A DNA stretch of 8,310 nucleotides, taken from contig CAIPLJ010000134.1 in the NCBI GenBank assembly GCA_903865885.1, forward strand, positions 1 to 8,310. Direction: 5' to 3'. The notes below the pieces were generated by a model that was given only the letters and a program-made list of their open reading frames with translations, was not told where the DNA came from and ran no database searches. This DNA comes from an uncultured Actinomycetes bacterium (lineage in GTDB: Bacteria; Actinomycetota; Actinomycetes; Nanopelagicales; Nanopelagicaceae). The first letter of the stretch is position 1, and the number at the start of each line of letters is the position of its first letter. The translations under genes were made by a program, and so were the position numbers. Below are positions 1 to 6,905 of the stretch, one piece after another.

Positions 1-704
1 GAAAAGGCGAGGCACAATTTGCACTAGTGCCGATTGAAAATTCTGTAGAAGGTGTTGTCGCTCGCACACTCGATGAACTTGCAACAGGTGATCCACTTAC
101 TATTGCAAGCGAAGTAACTCTTGCTGTCACCTTTGCATTTATGACAAAGCCTGGCGCAACATCAATCAAGCGCATCGGAACCCACCCACATGCTGAATCA
201 CAGTGTCGCGAATATATTGCCAAGAATTATCCGCATGCAGAGATAGTCCCAACGAATTCAACATCTGCTGCAGCAGAAAGTGTTAGCAAAGGTGAACTCG
301 ATGCCGCAATTGCATCAAGTGCAGCTGCTGCCCATTTCGGTCTCGAGATTGTGCAAGACAATATTGGTGATAATGACGCAGCGGTAACTCGTTTTATCTG
401 TGCCCAAAAGCCAGGATGGATGCCAGAACCAACGGGCAACGATCGCACCTCAATGGCAGTCTTCATCGATATCGATCATGCGGGCGCCCTCCTTGAAATC
501 CTTCAAGTCTTTGCAAAACATGAAGTTAACCTGACATTTATCCAGTCACGTCCAACAGGTCGCGAACTTGGTCACTACCATTTCATTATTGATGTCGAGG
601 GCCATATCAATGACGCTTCCGTCGGAAAGTGCGTTGAAGAGCTCCGCGAGATTTGTGATGACATCAGATTCTTAGGGTCTTATCCACGAGAGGTGCGCTC
701 ATGA
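1..704 (+). CDS. pheA: Prephenate dehydratase, 5'-truncated by the window edge
   Basis: This enzyme converts prephenate to phenylpyruvate in cytoplasmic phenylalanine biosynthesis. The frame is open to the left edge (first full codon at position 3), so the GTG at 27 is an internal valine: it starts the family motif VPIENSVEG. Counting that valine as residue 1, the substrate-binding region includes NSTSAAAES (77-85), and the catalytic TRF motif sits at 121-123. An ACT domain covers about 141-218, with GALL at 153-156 and QSRP at 173-176 where the family usually has GALV and ESRP. The ACT domain normally binds phenylalanine for feedback control. About 233 residues are present; family members are usually about 280-310, so roughly 50-75 N-terminal residues lie outside the window. 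The stop overlaps the serS start by 4 nt (ATGA), suggesting translational coupling. The identification is secure. Confidence 0.95.
   Translation, partial: KGEAQFALVPIENSVEGVVARTLDELATGDPLTIASEVTLAVTFAFMTKPGATSIKRIGTHPHAESQCREYIAKNYPHAEIVPTNSTSAAAESVSKGELDAAIASSAAAAHFGLEIVQDNIGDNDAAVTRFICAQKPGWMPEPTGNDRTSMAVFIDIDHAGALLEILQVFAKHEVNLTFIQSRPTGRELGHYHFIIDVEGHINDASVGKCVEELREICDDIRFLGSYPREVRS
688..693 (+). promoter_or_regulatory. Shine-Dalgarno for serS
   Basis: GAGAGG ends 7 nt before the ATG at 701. It lies inside the last codons of pheA and supports this start for serS together with the ATGA overlap. Confidence 0.6.
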
Positions 705-1969
705 TTGATATCAAGTTCCTGCGCGAGAACCCTGATGTCGTCCGCGCTTCACAAAAAGGTCGTGGTGAAAACGTTGAATTAGTAGATCAAATCATCGCCA
801 TCGATGAAATCAAACGTAAGGCACTTGCTGAATTTGAAACCTTGCGCCAAGAACAGAACGTTCTCTCTAAGAACGTAGGAGCTGCAAAAGGCGATGAAAA
901 GGCGGCACTCCTTGCTAATGCAAAAGAGTTAGCAGATAGGGTCAAAGCAGCTGATGCAAAGCGTTCAGAGATTGAAGAGCAGGCCAAGCAATTAATTCTG
1001 CAACTTTCAAATTTACTTGATACAGATGCACCTATCGGCGGCGAAGAAGATTTCGTCACTATCGAGCATGTGGGAACTCCCCGCGATTTCACTAAAGATG
1101 GATTTGAACCTAAAGATCATGTCGAGCTCGGAAAGTTGCTTGGCGCAATTGATACCGAACGCGGCGCAAAGGTTGCTGGTTCTCGCTCATACTATTTAAC
1201 TGGCGTTGGAGCACTTCTTGAATTTGCACTCGTTAATTACGCAATTCAAAGTGCGTTAAAGAACGGCTTCTCTCCAGTAATTCCACCAGTACTGGTAAAT
1301 CCTGCTGCAATGGAAGGCACAGGATTCTTGGGCCAAGCTGCAGAAAATGTTTACCGCATCGAGAAAGATGATGTCTATCTCGTTGGCACATCTGAAGTTC
1401 CACTTGCTGCGATGCATATGGATGAAATTTTGCCTGAAGATAAATTGCCACTTCGTTACGCCGGCTACTCATCATGTTTCCGCCGAGAAGCAGGTACATA
1501 CGGCAAGGACACCCGCGGAATCATTCGCGTCCACCAATTTGATAAAGTTGAAATGTTTACCTTCTGTAAACCAGAAGATGCAAAGGCTGAACATTTGCGA
1601 TTATTGCAATGGGAGAAAGATTTCCTCAATGCGATGGAGATTCCATTCCGCGTCATCGATGTTGCATCTGGCGATCTTGGATCATCTGCCACACGTAAAT
1701 TCGATATCGAAGCCTGGGTTCCGACACAAGGTGCCTATCGCGAAGTCACAAGTACCTCTAACTGCACAGAATTCCAGGCTCGCCGCCTCAATATTCGCTA
1801 CAAGGATTCTGAAGGCACCAAAGCGATTGCAACGCTCAATGGAACTTTGGTTGCAATCCCTCGCATGATTGTTGCGATTTTAGAGAATCATCAGAATGCA
1901 GATGGAACAGTCAATGTTCCTGCAGCACTTCAACCATTCCTCGGAATGAAGAAATTCGAGCTTGTGTGA
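701..1969 (+). CDS. serS: Seryl-tRNA synthetase
   Basis: This cytoplasmic class II aminoacyl-tRNA synthetase charges tRNA-Ser with serine, via seryl-adenylate. The 422-residue length is normal for bacterial SerRS. The N-terminus has the typical MIDIKFLRENPD opening, followed by a charged helical arm (about 27-105) that forms the coiled coil gripping the long variable arm of tRNA-Ser. The catalytic domain shows a motif 1 region (GFSPVIPPVLV, 189-199), the serine-pocket TSE (230-232), motif 2 (FRREAGTYGKDTRG, 260-273), KVEMF (282-286), SNCTEFQARR (353-362) and motif 3 (NGTLVAIPRMIVAILE, 380-395) with its invariant Arg388. The ATG at 701 overlaps the pheA stop and has a good Shine-Dalgarno. The stop TGA overlaps the GTG start of the HAD gene. 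A tRNA-Ser gene lies about 0.9 kb downstream. Confidence 0.98.
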   Translation: MIDIKFLRENPDVVRASQKGRGENVELVDQIIAIDEIKRKALAEFETLRQEQNVLSKNVGAAKGDEKAALLANAKELADRVKAADAKRSEIEEQAKQLILQLSNLLDTDAPIGGEEDFVTIEHVGTPRDFTKDGFEPKDHVELGKLLGAIDTERGAKVAGSRSYYLTGVGALLEFALVNYAIQSALKNGFSPVIPPVLVNPAAMEGTGFLGQAAENVYRIEKDDVYLVGTSEVPLAAMHMDEILPEDKLPLRYAGYSSCFRREAGTYGKDTRGIIRVHQFDKVEMFTFCKPEDAKAEHLRLLQWEKDFLNAMEIPFRVIDVASGDLGSSATRKFDIEAWVPTQGAYREVTSTSNCTEFQARRLNIRYKDSEGTKAIATLNGTLVAIPRMIVAILENHQNADGTVNVPAALQPFLGMKKFELV

Positions 1970-2796
1970 GCGTTCACCAACACTTTGAGCGCCGCCCTAA
2001 GTTAATTGCATCAGATCTCGATGGAACGATTGTTGCGCATTACGGAGATATAACCCAGCGCACTATTGATGCATTCCGCAAAGCCCATTCCATGGGTATC
2101 GAAATTTACTTTGTTACAGGTCGCCCACCACGGTGGATGCCTGAAATCAAAGAAGCATTTGGAATCGGTGGAGCAATCTGCGGCAATGGTGCGATGTTGT
2201 ATGACCTGCAGAGCGGCAAAGTTCTTGAAGAATGGCTCCTGCCAGTTGATGCTCAATTAGAAACTGTAAAGCGCCTTCGTGCGGCAATTCCACAAATTTC
2301 ATTCGCTGTCGAATCACATAATTACTTTCATCGCGAAAAGATTTATATCCCTCGCTGGGATGTTGGGCTCGATAATGTCGGTGTTGATCTTATTGAAGAA
2401 GTAATGACTGCACCGGCGCTGAAGTTACTAGCGCGCTGTTCGCAGCAAGAGCTCTCATCTGATGAAATGCTCGAAATCGCAACACGTGAACTCGAAGGAC
2501 TTGTAACGGTGACGCACTCCAACCCATCAGATTCACTTCTTGAGATTTCCGCACTTGGTGTTTCAAAAGGAATGACACTTGCAAAGATTGCAGCTCGCCA
2601 CGGAATTGATTCAGCAGATTGCGTTTCATTTGGTGATAACCCAAATGATTTCTCAATGCTCGAATGGTGCGGTCGATCATTTGCGATGGAAGATGGCCAT
2701 CCCGATGCTCGCAAATATGCAAAGGGTGTTGCAGGTGCATGTGAAGAAGATGGTGTTGCAATCATCATCGAAGAATTACTCGAACTTCCAGCGTAA
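1966..2796 (+). CDS. Cof-type HAD-superfamily hydrolase
   Basis: This is a probable cytoplasmic Mg-dependent phosphatase acting on a small phosphorylated metabolite, possibly a sugar phosphate or cofactor intermediate; the substrate cannot be read from the sequence. The 276 residues carry all four HAD motifs: DLDGT (17-21, nucleophile Asp17 and acid/base Asp19), FVTGR (49-53, Thr51), Lys201 in KGMTL, and GDNPND (223-228) for metal binding. The insertion between motifs II and III (about 80-195) is the size of the C2 cap typical of Cof proteins. NGAMLYD (74-80) is another subfamily hallmark. The GTG start at 1966 overlaps the serS stop (GTGA); no strong Shine-Dalgarno is seen, so expression probably depends on coupling. 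No other usable start precedes DLDGT. A link to serine or phenylalanine metabolism would be a guess. Confidence 0.9.
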   Translation: MSVHQHFERRPKLIASDLDGTIVAHYGDITQRTIDAFRKAHSMGIEIYFVTGRPPRWMPEIKEAFGIGGAICGNGAMLYDLQSGKVLEEWLLPVDAQLETVKRLRAAIPQISFAVESHNYFHREKIYIPRWDVGLDNVGVDLIEEVMTAPALKLLARCSQQELSSDEMLEIATRELEGLVTVTHSNPSDSLLEISALGVSKGMTLAKIAARHGIDSADCVSFGDNPNDFSMLEWCGRSFAMEDGHPDARKYAKGVAGACEEDGVAIIIEELLELPA

Positions 2797-2858
2797 ATCT
2801 TCAGCGTCAATTTCAGGTCGATTTTTCCAAGCAGCCGATTTCGGGTAATCTCTCCCAC

Positions 2859-2941
2859 GGAGGACTCGCATAGCGGCCGAGTGCACCGGTCTTGAAAACC
2901 GGCAAGGGAAACCTTCGTGGGTTCAAATCCCACGTCCTCCG
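2859..2941 (+). tRNA. tRNA-Ser (anticodon UGA)
   Basis: A complete cloverleaf can be folded. The acceptor stem is GGAGGAC/GTCCTCC (2859-2865 with 2934-2940) with discriminator G2941. The D arm is GCA/TGC around TAGCGGCCGAG. The anticodon stem is CCGGT/ACCGG with loop CTTGAAA, giving anticodon TGA at 2893-2895. The long variable arm pairs AAGG with CCTT (2904-2915), the class II mark of tRNA-Ser. The T arm is GTGGG/CCCAC (2917-2921 with 2929-2933) with loop TTCAAAT. It should decode UCA and wobble-related serine codons. The 3' CCA is not encoded. It lies 62 nt after the HAD stop. A weak promoter-like TAATCT sits at 2846-2851, so the tRNA may be transcribed separately or read through from serS. 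Confidence 0.98.
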
Positions 2942-2951
2942 CGCTTACAGT

Positions 2952-2982
2952 GAAACCCGCCTCAGTTAATGTGGCGGGTTTC
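2952..2982 (+). terminator. Probable terminator hairpin after tRNA-Ser
   Basis: GAAACCCGCC (2952-2961) pairs perfectly with GGCGGGTTTC (2973-2982) across an 11-nt loop. The stem begins 10 nt after the tRNA. Its 3' arm ends GGGTTTC and is followed by GCATTT, so the U-tract is short and partly inside the stem. Position and a 10-bp GC-rich stem favour termination; because it is a perfect inverted repeat it could also work on the other strand (GGGTTTCACTG). Confidence 0.75.
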
Positions 2983-3112
2983 GCATTTCCACCCCATCTT
3001 GTGGCTGACTTCATAAGCAATATGCGGGCCATCGCCTAGCGACTTGTAGCCAGTGAGCGCACACTTCTCTTATTAGTAGATCCCATGCGGTGGGAAATTT
3101 AGGGGAGCACAT
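2983..3112 (+). promoter_or_regulatory. Gene-free leader upstream of the sdh operon
   Basis: This 130-nt stretch separates the terminator from sdhC and must contain the operon promoter if the hairpin terminates. TTGTAG (3044-3049) and TATTAG (3071-3076) resemble -35 and -10 elements, but the 21-nt spacer is too long for a normal sigma-70 promoter, so I do not call one. A small perfect inverted repeat, TCCCA-TGCGG-TGGGA (3081-3095), sits just before the Shine-Dalgarno and could be an operator or a 5'-UTR hairpin. No credible small ORF was seen. Confidence 0.4.
3101..3107 (+). promoter_or_regulatory. Strong Shine-Dalgarno for sdhC
   Basis: AGGGGAG ends 5 nt before the ATG at 3113. It is the best ribosome binding site in the window, and it fixes the start of the first gene of the sdh operon. 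Confidence 0.75.
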
Positions 3113-3913
3113 ATGTCCGGAGTCTTTTCTCCAACACGCGCCAAGATTAAAGAGCGCACGCTGCGCACTGATAAGTGGTGGATCGAACCGCTTATTACTT
3201 TTTCAGTTCTTATCTCATTCATTTTCTACGCAACGTTTCGCGCCTTTGAAAATGCAAACTACTTCGCAGAACCACTGATCTCACCTTTCTATTCTCCTTG
3301 TCTATCAACTGCATGCGTTAAGGGCGCCTCACTCATCGGCACACCTATTGGAACTCTCGCGATTTTCGGAATGGTTATCTCGCCTGCACTATTTATTTTG
3401 ATCTTCCCACTCGGCTTCCGTATGACCTGTTATTACTACCGCAAGGCTTACTACCGTTCATTCTGGATGTCTCCACCTGCATGTGCAGTTGCAGAACCAC
3501 ACGAGAAGTACACAGGAGAAACTCGCGCACCACTCATTATGCAGAATGCGCACCGTTGGTTCTTCTATGCAGGTTTGGTATTTAACGTTCTCTTATCGAT
3601 TGATGCGATCCTTGCATTTAAGAATACAGATGGACAGTGGGGCCATATGAGCGTTGGTTCACTTGTTCTCCTTGCCAACGCAACGTTGTTGTGGGGTTAC
3701 TCAGCTTCATGTCACACATGTCGCCACACACTCGGTGGTCGCTTGAAGCACTTCTCGAAGCACCCAATTCGTTACAAGCTATGGACTCAAGCTTCAGCAC
3801 TCAATCACTACCACCAGCAATTTGCGTGGGTCTCACTCTTCGGCGTTGCATTTGCCGATATCTATGTCCGCGCGGTTGCCTCTGGCGCCATTACCAATTT
3901 CTACTTCTTCTAA
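3113..3913 (+). CDS. sdhC: Succinate dehydrogenase membrane anchor, mycobacterial Sdh1-like (type F)
   Basis: This is the predicted integral-membrane subunit of complex II, passing electrons from SdhB to the quinone pool. The 266 residues hold about five hydrophobic helices, near 28-45, 80-102, 149-168, 180-198 and 237-254. This is unlike the three-helix SdhC/SdhD of enterobacteria, and no sdhD follows. Family hallmarks include MTCYYYRKAYYR (104-115), SPPACAVAEPH (120-130) and SCHTCRHTLGGR (199-210). Six cysteines (63, 68, 106, 124, 200, 203) and several histidines (130, 147, 201, 205, 213, 217, 232, 234) cluster around these motifs. Mycobacterial Sdh1 of this family is reported to carry a membrane-embedded Rieske-type [2Fe-2S] cluster; which residues here would be ligands is not certain. 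It opens the sdhCAB operon with a strong Shine-Dalgarno. Family assignment rests on motif recognition and gene order. Confidence 0.88.
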   Translation: MSGVFSPTRAKIKERTLRTDKWWIEPLITFSVLISFIFYATFRAFENANYFAEPLISPFYSPCLSTACVKGASLIGTPIGTLAIFGMVISPALFILIFPLGFRMTCYYYRKAYYRSFWMSPPACAVAEPHEKYTGETRAPLIMQNAHRWFFYAGLVFNVLLSIDAILAFKNTDGQWGHMSVGSLVLLANATLLWGYSASCHTCRHTLGGRLKHFSKHPIRYKLWTQASALNHYHQQFAWVSLFGVAFADIYVRAVASGAITNFYFF

Positions 3914-3916
3914 AGG
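3912..3916 (+). promoter_or_regulatory. Shine-Dalgarno deciding the sdhA start
   Basis: AAAGG overlaps the sdhC stop and ends 9 nt before the ATG at 3926. It directly abuts an in-frame TTG at 3917, which leaves no room for ribosome spacing, so the ATG is preferred. Confidence 0.55.
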
Positions 3917-3925
3917 TTGCCACTG

Positions 3926-5806
3926 ATGACTCTTGAAAAACATAAGTACGACGTACTAGTAATTGGTGCAGGTGGTGCAGGACTTCGTGCAGCTGTTGAA
4001 GCGCGCGAAGCAGGCCTGAGCGTTGCGATCATCTGTAAATCACTCTTCGGTAAGGCCCACACTGTTATGGCAGAAGGTGGCGCTGCTGCATCGATGGGTA
4101 ACGTCAACGACAATGACAACTGGATGGTGCACTTTCGCGACACGATGCGCGGTGGAAAATTCCTCAATCACTATCGCATGGCAGAACTTCATGCGAAGGA
4201 AGCGCCAGATCGCATCTGGGAGCTTGAGACATGGGGCGCACTCTTTGATCGCACCAAAGAAGGAAAAATTTCGCAACGTAACTTTGGTGGACACGAATAC
4301 CCACGTCTTGCACACGTTGGCGATCGCACAGGACTCGAACTCATTCGCACAATGCAGCAGAAGATTGTCGCGTTGCAACAGGCAGATGGCCGTGAATTCG
4401 GCGACATGGAAGCGAGAATCAAAGTCTTTGCAGAGTGCACTATTACTGAAATTCTGAAGGAGAATGGAAAGATCGCTGGTGCATACGGTTACTGGCGCGA
4501 GACTGGTTCTGAAGTTCTCTTTGAAGCACCAGCAGTTGTTATTGCAACAGGTGGTGTTGGAAAAACTTTCAAAATTACCTCTAACTCTTGGGAAGGTACC
4601 GGCGACGGTCATGCACTTGCTTTGAAAGCTGGAGCAAACCTTGTTGATATGGAGTTCTTGCAATTTCACCCAACAGGAATGGTCTGGCCACCATCAGTGC
4701 GCGGAATTCTTGTTACCGAATCTGTACGCGGTGAAGGTGGAATCCTTACCAATAATCTGGGTGAACGCTTTATGTTTAAGTACATTCCAGATGTATTTAA
4801 GAAGCAGTACGCAGATAATGAAGCAGAGGCAGATCGCTGGTATGAAGATCAGGACAATAACCGTCGTCCACCAGAACTGCTTCCTCGCGATGAAGTTGCG
4901 CGTGCAATTAATACTGAGGTTAAAGCAGGTCGCGGTACCGAACATGGCGGTGTATTCCTCGATGTTTCAAAACGAATTCCTGCAGAAGTTATTAAGAAGC
5001 GCCTTCCATCTATGTGGCACCAGTTCTATGAACTCGCTGGCGTAGATATCACTAAGGAAGCGATGGAAGTTGGCCCAACATGTCACTACGTCATGGGTGG
5101 CGTAGAAGTAGAACCAGATACAGCTGCAGCCGTTGGAGTCCCAGGACTTTATGCCGCGGGTGAAGTTGCTGGTGGAATGCACGGATCAAACCGACTTGGT
5201 GGAAATTCGCTGACAGATCTATTGGTATTTGGTCGCCGTGCTGGTGCAGCTGCAGCTGAATATGTGAAGAAGAGCAGTGCCACCCAAGTCTCGGATTCGA
5301 CAATCAAAGCAGCAGCAGATCGCATCGAAGCTCCCTTTAGTCGCGCAGGTGGAGAGAATTCATATTCACTTCACGCCGAATTGCAGGAAGTCACACATAA
5401 CTTGGTAGGAATCATTCGTACTCGCGACGAAATTGTCGATGCAATCGCAAAGATTGCCGATATCCGCGCTCGCAGTAAGAACGTTGCAGTCGCTGGTGGA
5501 CGTAAGTTCAATCCAGGATTCCACTTGGCATTTGATCTCGATAATATGTTGCTTGTTGCTGAATCAACTGCGAAGTCTGCGCTGCTGCGTGAAGAATCAC
5601 GTGGCGGACATACGCGTGAAGATTTCCCAGGAATGAATAGCATCTGGCGTCAGGTCAACCACATCTCATCTTTCGATGGCAACCACGTCAGTGTCAAGGC
5701 GCAACCGCTTCCCGTAATTCCAAAAGAGCTCTTTGATCTCTTTGATGTTCACGAACTCGAGAAGTACATGACACCGGCAGAAATTGCGAAAGGCGGTTCA
5801 AACTAA
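3926..5806 (+). CDS. sdhA: Succinate dehydrogenase flavoprotein subunit
   Basis: This is the catalytic subunit of complex II; it oxidises succinate to fumarate on covalently bound FAD on the cytoplasmic face. The 626 residues begin with the Rossmann motif GAGGAG (14-19). His45 in AHTVMAEGG aligns with the histidine that binds FAD covalently. Active-site motifs are QFHPTG (246-251), TESVRGEGG (264-272), LPRDEVARAI (319-328, with the conserved Arg321), HYVMGG (387-392) and AAGEVAGGMHGSNRLGGNSL (410-429). The C-terminal domain has the conserved ESRGGHTREDFP (557-568). Length is near that of the mycobacterial Sdh1 flavoprotein. The ATG at 3926 is chosen over the TTG at 3917 from Shine-Dalgarno spacing; the difference is three residues. 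The stop overlaps the sdhB start by one base (TAATG). A fumarate reductase role is possible from sequence alone, but the aerobic-type context favours succinate oxidation. Confidence 0.95.
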   Translation: MTLEKHKYDVLVIGAGGAGLRAAVEAREAGLSVAIICKSLFGKAHTVMAEGGAAASMGNVNDNDNWMVHFRDTMRGGKFLNHYRMAELHAKEAPDRIWELETWGALFDRTKEGKISQRNFGGHEYPRLAHVGDRTGLELIRTMQQKIVALQQADGREFGDMEARIKVFAECTITEILKENGKIAGAYGYWRETGSEVLFEAPAVVIATGGVGKTFKITSNSWEGTGDGHALALKAGANLVDMEFLQFHPTGMVWPPSVRGILVTESVRGEGGILTNNLGERFMFKYIPDVFKKQYADNEAEADRWYEDQDNNRRPPELLPRDEVARAINTEVKAGRGTEHGGVFLDVSKRIPAEVIKKRLPSMWHQFYELAGVDITKEAMEVGPTCHYVMGGVEVEPDTAAAVGVPGLYAAGEVAGGMHGSNRLGGNSLTDLLVFGRRAGAAAAEYVKKSSATQVSDSTIKAAADRIEAPFSRAGGENSYSLHAELQEVTHNLVGIIRTRDEIVDAIAKIADIRARSKNVAVAGGRKFNPGFHLAFDLDNMLLVAESTAKSALLREESRGGHTREDFPGMNSIWRQVNHISSFDGNHVSVKAQPLPVIPKELFDLFDVHELEKYMTPAEIAKGGSN

Positions 5807-6564
5807 TGGCACGCAAACTTAATCTTCGCATCTGGCGAGGAGACGCAACTGATGGCGGTCTCAAAGATGTACAGGTCGATGTCAACGAGGGCGAAGTTGT
5901 TCTCGATGTTATTCACCGTGTTCAAGCAACACAGATGGGTGACCTTGCTGTTCGCTGGAACTGTAAAGCTGGCAAGTGTGGATCGTGCTCTATGGAGATC
6001 AACGGAAAGCCACGACTTGCTTGCATGACACAGGTTTCATCCTTTGCAGAAGAGGAGACAATTACCGTCACACCTCTTCGCGCTTTCCCAATCATTAAAG
6101 ATCTCGTGACAGATGTCTCTTTCAGTTACAAAAAGGCGATGCAAATTCCTGCCTATGAACATCCAAAAGAATTAGCACCGGGTGATGCCCGCATGGAACA
6201 GATCGATGTCGAACGTAGCCAAGAGTTCCGTAAATGCATCGAGTGCTTCTTATGTCAGGATGTTTGCCACGTTGTTCGCGACCACGAAGAGAATAAGAAG
6301 TCATTTGCTGGCCCACGATTCTTTATCCGTATTGCAGAACTTGATATGCACCCACTTGATATGTTGAAGAACCGCAAGCGCACGGCACAAGAAGAGCATG
6401 GCCTTGGAATGTGCAACATTACAAAGTGCTGTACTGAGGTATGTCCTGAGCACATCCGCATCACCGATAACGCGATTATTCCTATGAAAGAGCGCGTTGT
6501 TGATATTAAGTACGATCCTGCGCGTATGTTTAGTGGACTACTTAGGAGAGAGAAGCGCGACTAA
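5806..6564 (+). CDS. sdhB: Succinate dehydrogenase iron-sulfur subunit
   Basis: This is the electron-transfer subunit linking SdhA flavin to the SdhC membrane anchor. In its 252 residues, an N-terminal plant-type ferredoxin domain has the [2Fe-2S] ligands Cys53, Cys58, Cys61 (CKAGKCGSC) and Cys73. The C-terminal domain has CIECFLCQDVC (Cys144, 147, 150, 154) and CNITKCCTEVCP (Cys203, 209, 213). By analogy with E. coli SdhB, Cys144/147/150/213 hold [4Fe-4S] and Cys154/203/209 hold [3Fe-4S]. Cys208 is an additional cysteine next to a ligand. All cluster ligands are intact. The ATG overlaps the sdhA stop, with AAAGG 12 nt upstream. The stop in turn overlaps the start of the next gene (TAATG). 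Confidence 0.95.
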   Translation: MARKLNLRIWRGDATDGGLKDVQVDVNEGEVVLDVIHRVQATQMGDLAVRWNCKAGKCGSCSMEINGKPRLACMTQVSSFAEEETITVTPLRAFPIIKDLVTDVSFSYKKAMQIPAYEHPKELAPGDARMEQIDVERSQEFRKCIECFLCQDVCHVVRDHEENKKSFAGPRFFIRIAELDMHPLDMLKNRKRTAQEEHGLGMCNITKCCTEVCPEHIRITDNAIIPMKERVVDIKYDPARMFSGLLRREKRD

Positions 6565-6905
6565 TGATTCTCGTTCGTTGGGCAGTTTTAGCATTCTCAA
6601 TGTGGATAGCAACTCTCGTCGTACCTGGCATCACAGTAAACGGTGGAGTCGGCACCTATCTATGGGTTGCACTTCTCTTTGGACTTATTAATAGCATCTT
6701 CGGATCGATCATTAAGGTGCTTACATTTCCAGTCTCCATCGTCACCTTCGGCCTCTTCCTCTTTATAGTAAACGCTTCGATGTTGTCTCTAACTGCTCGC
6801 TGGAGTGCAAAGCTCGATATCACCGGATTCTGGTCAGCGCTCTTTGCATCCCTCATTATCAGCGTCATTACAACTCTCTTTAAATCAACGAAGAAGTGGG
6901 CATAA
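6564..6905 (+). CDS. Four-helix membrane protein, phage-holin-like family (PF04020/DUF360 type)
   Basis: This 113-residue hydrophobic protein has four predicted membrane helices near 3-20, 31-49, 53-76 and 86-106. The segment LTFPVSIVTFGLFLFIVNAS (53-72), following a conserved GLINS (40-44), is the signature I associate with the 'mycobacterial 4-TMS phage holin, superfamily IV' family. Despite the name there is no endolysin, lysis cassette or phage gene nearby, and these chromosomal proteins have no established function. It has no signal peptide or catalytic motif. The ATG overlaps the sdhB stop by one base; AGGAG lies 15 nt upstream, so coupling probably matters. It overlaps the next gene by 10 nt. 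Its position between complex II and fluoride channel subunits suggests a membrane housekeeping role, but this is inference. Confidence 0.8.
   Translation: MILVRWAVLAFSMWIATLVVPGITVNGGVGTYLWVALLFGLINSIFGSIIKVLTFPVSIVTFGLFLFIVNASMLSLTARWSAKLDITGFWSALFASLIISVITTLFKSTKKWA

Noticed and set aside
1347..1868. A 173-codon plus-strand frame inside serS
   Set aside because: It is out of frame with the conserved SerRS motifs, and its composition shows no family features, so it is a shadow of serS.
2343..3032. A 229-codon open frame on the minus strand covering the HAD gene end and the tRNA
   Set aside because: It is antisense to a clear HAD gene and to tRNA-Ser. Its GFEPTKVSLAGFQDRC stretch is a typical product of translating the reverse strand of tRNA-Ser, a known source of spurious database proteins.
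3044..3076. TTGTAG and TATTAG as the sdh operon promoter
   Set aside because: The spacer is 21 nt, too long for a normal sigma-70 type promoter, and the -10 match is poor.
3090..3278. A 62-codon frame starting in the sdhC leader
   Set aside because: It overlaps sdhC in another frame and bypasses the strong Shine-Dalgarno at 3101-3107, which serves the ATG at 3113.
3917..3925. TTG at 3917 as the sdhA start
   Set aside because: The AAAGG site touches this codon with no spacing, while it is well placed for the ATG at 3926, and the extra three residues match nothing conserved.
4040..4669. A 209-codon open frame on the minus strand inside sdhA
   Set aside because: It is fully antisense to conserved flavoprotein sequence, is rich in Cys/Phe/Asn without domain pattern, and has no upstream signal.
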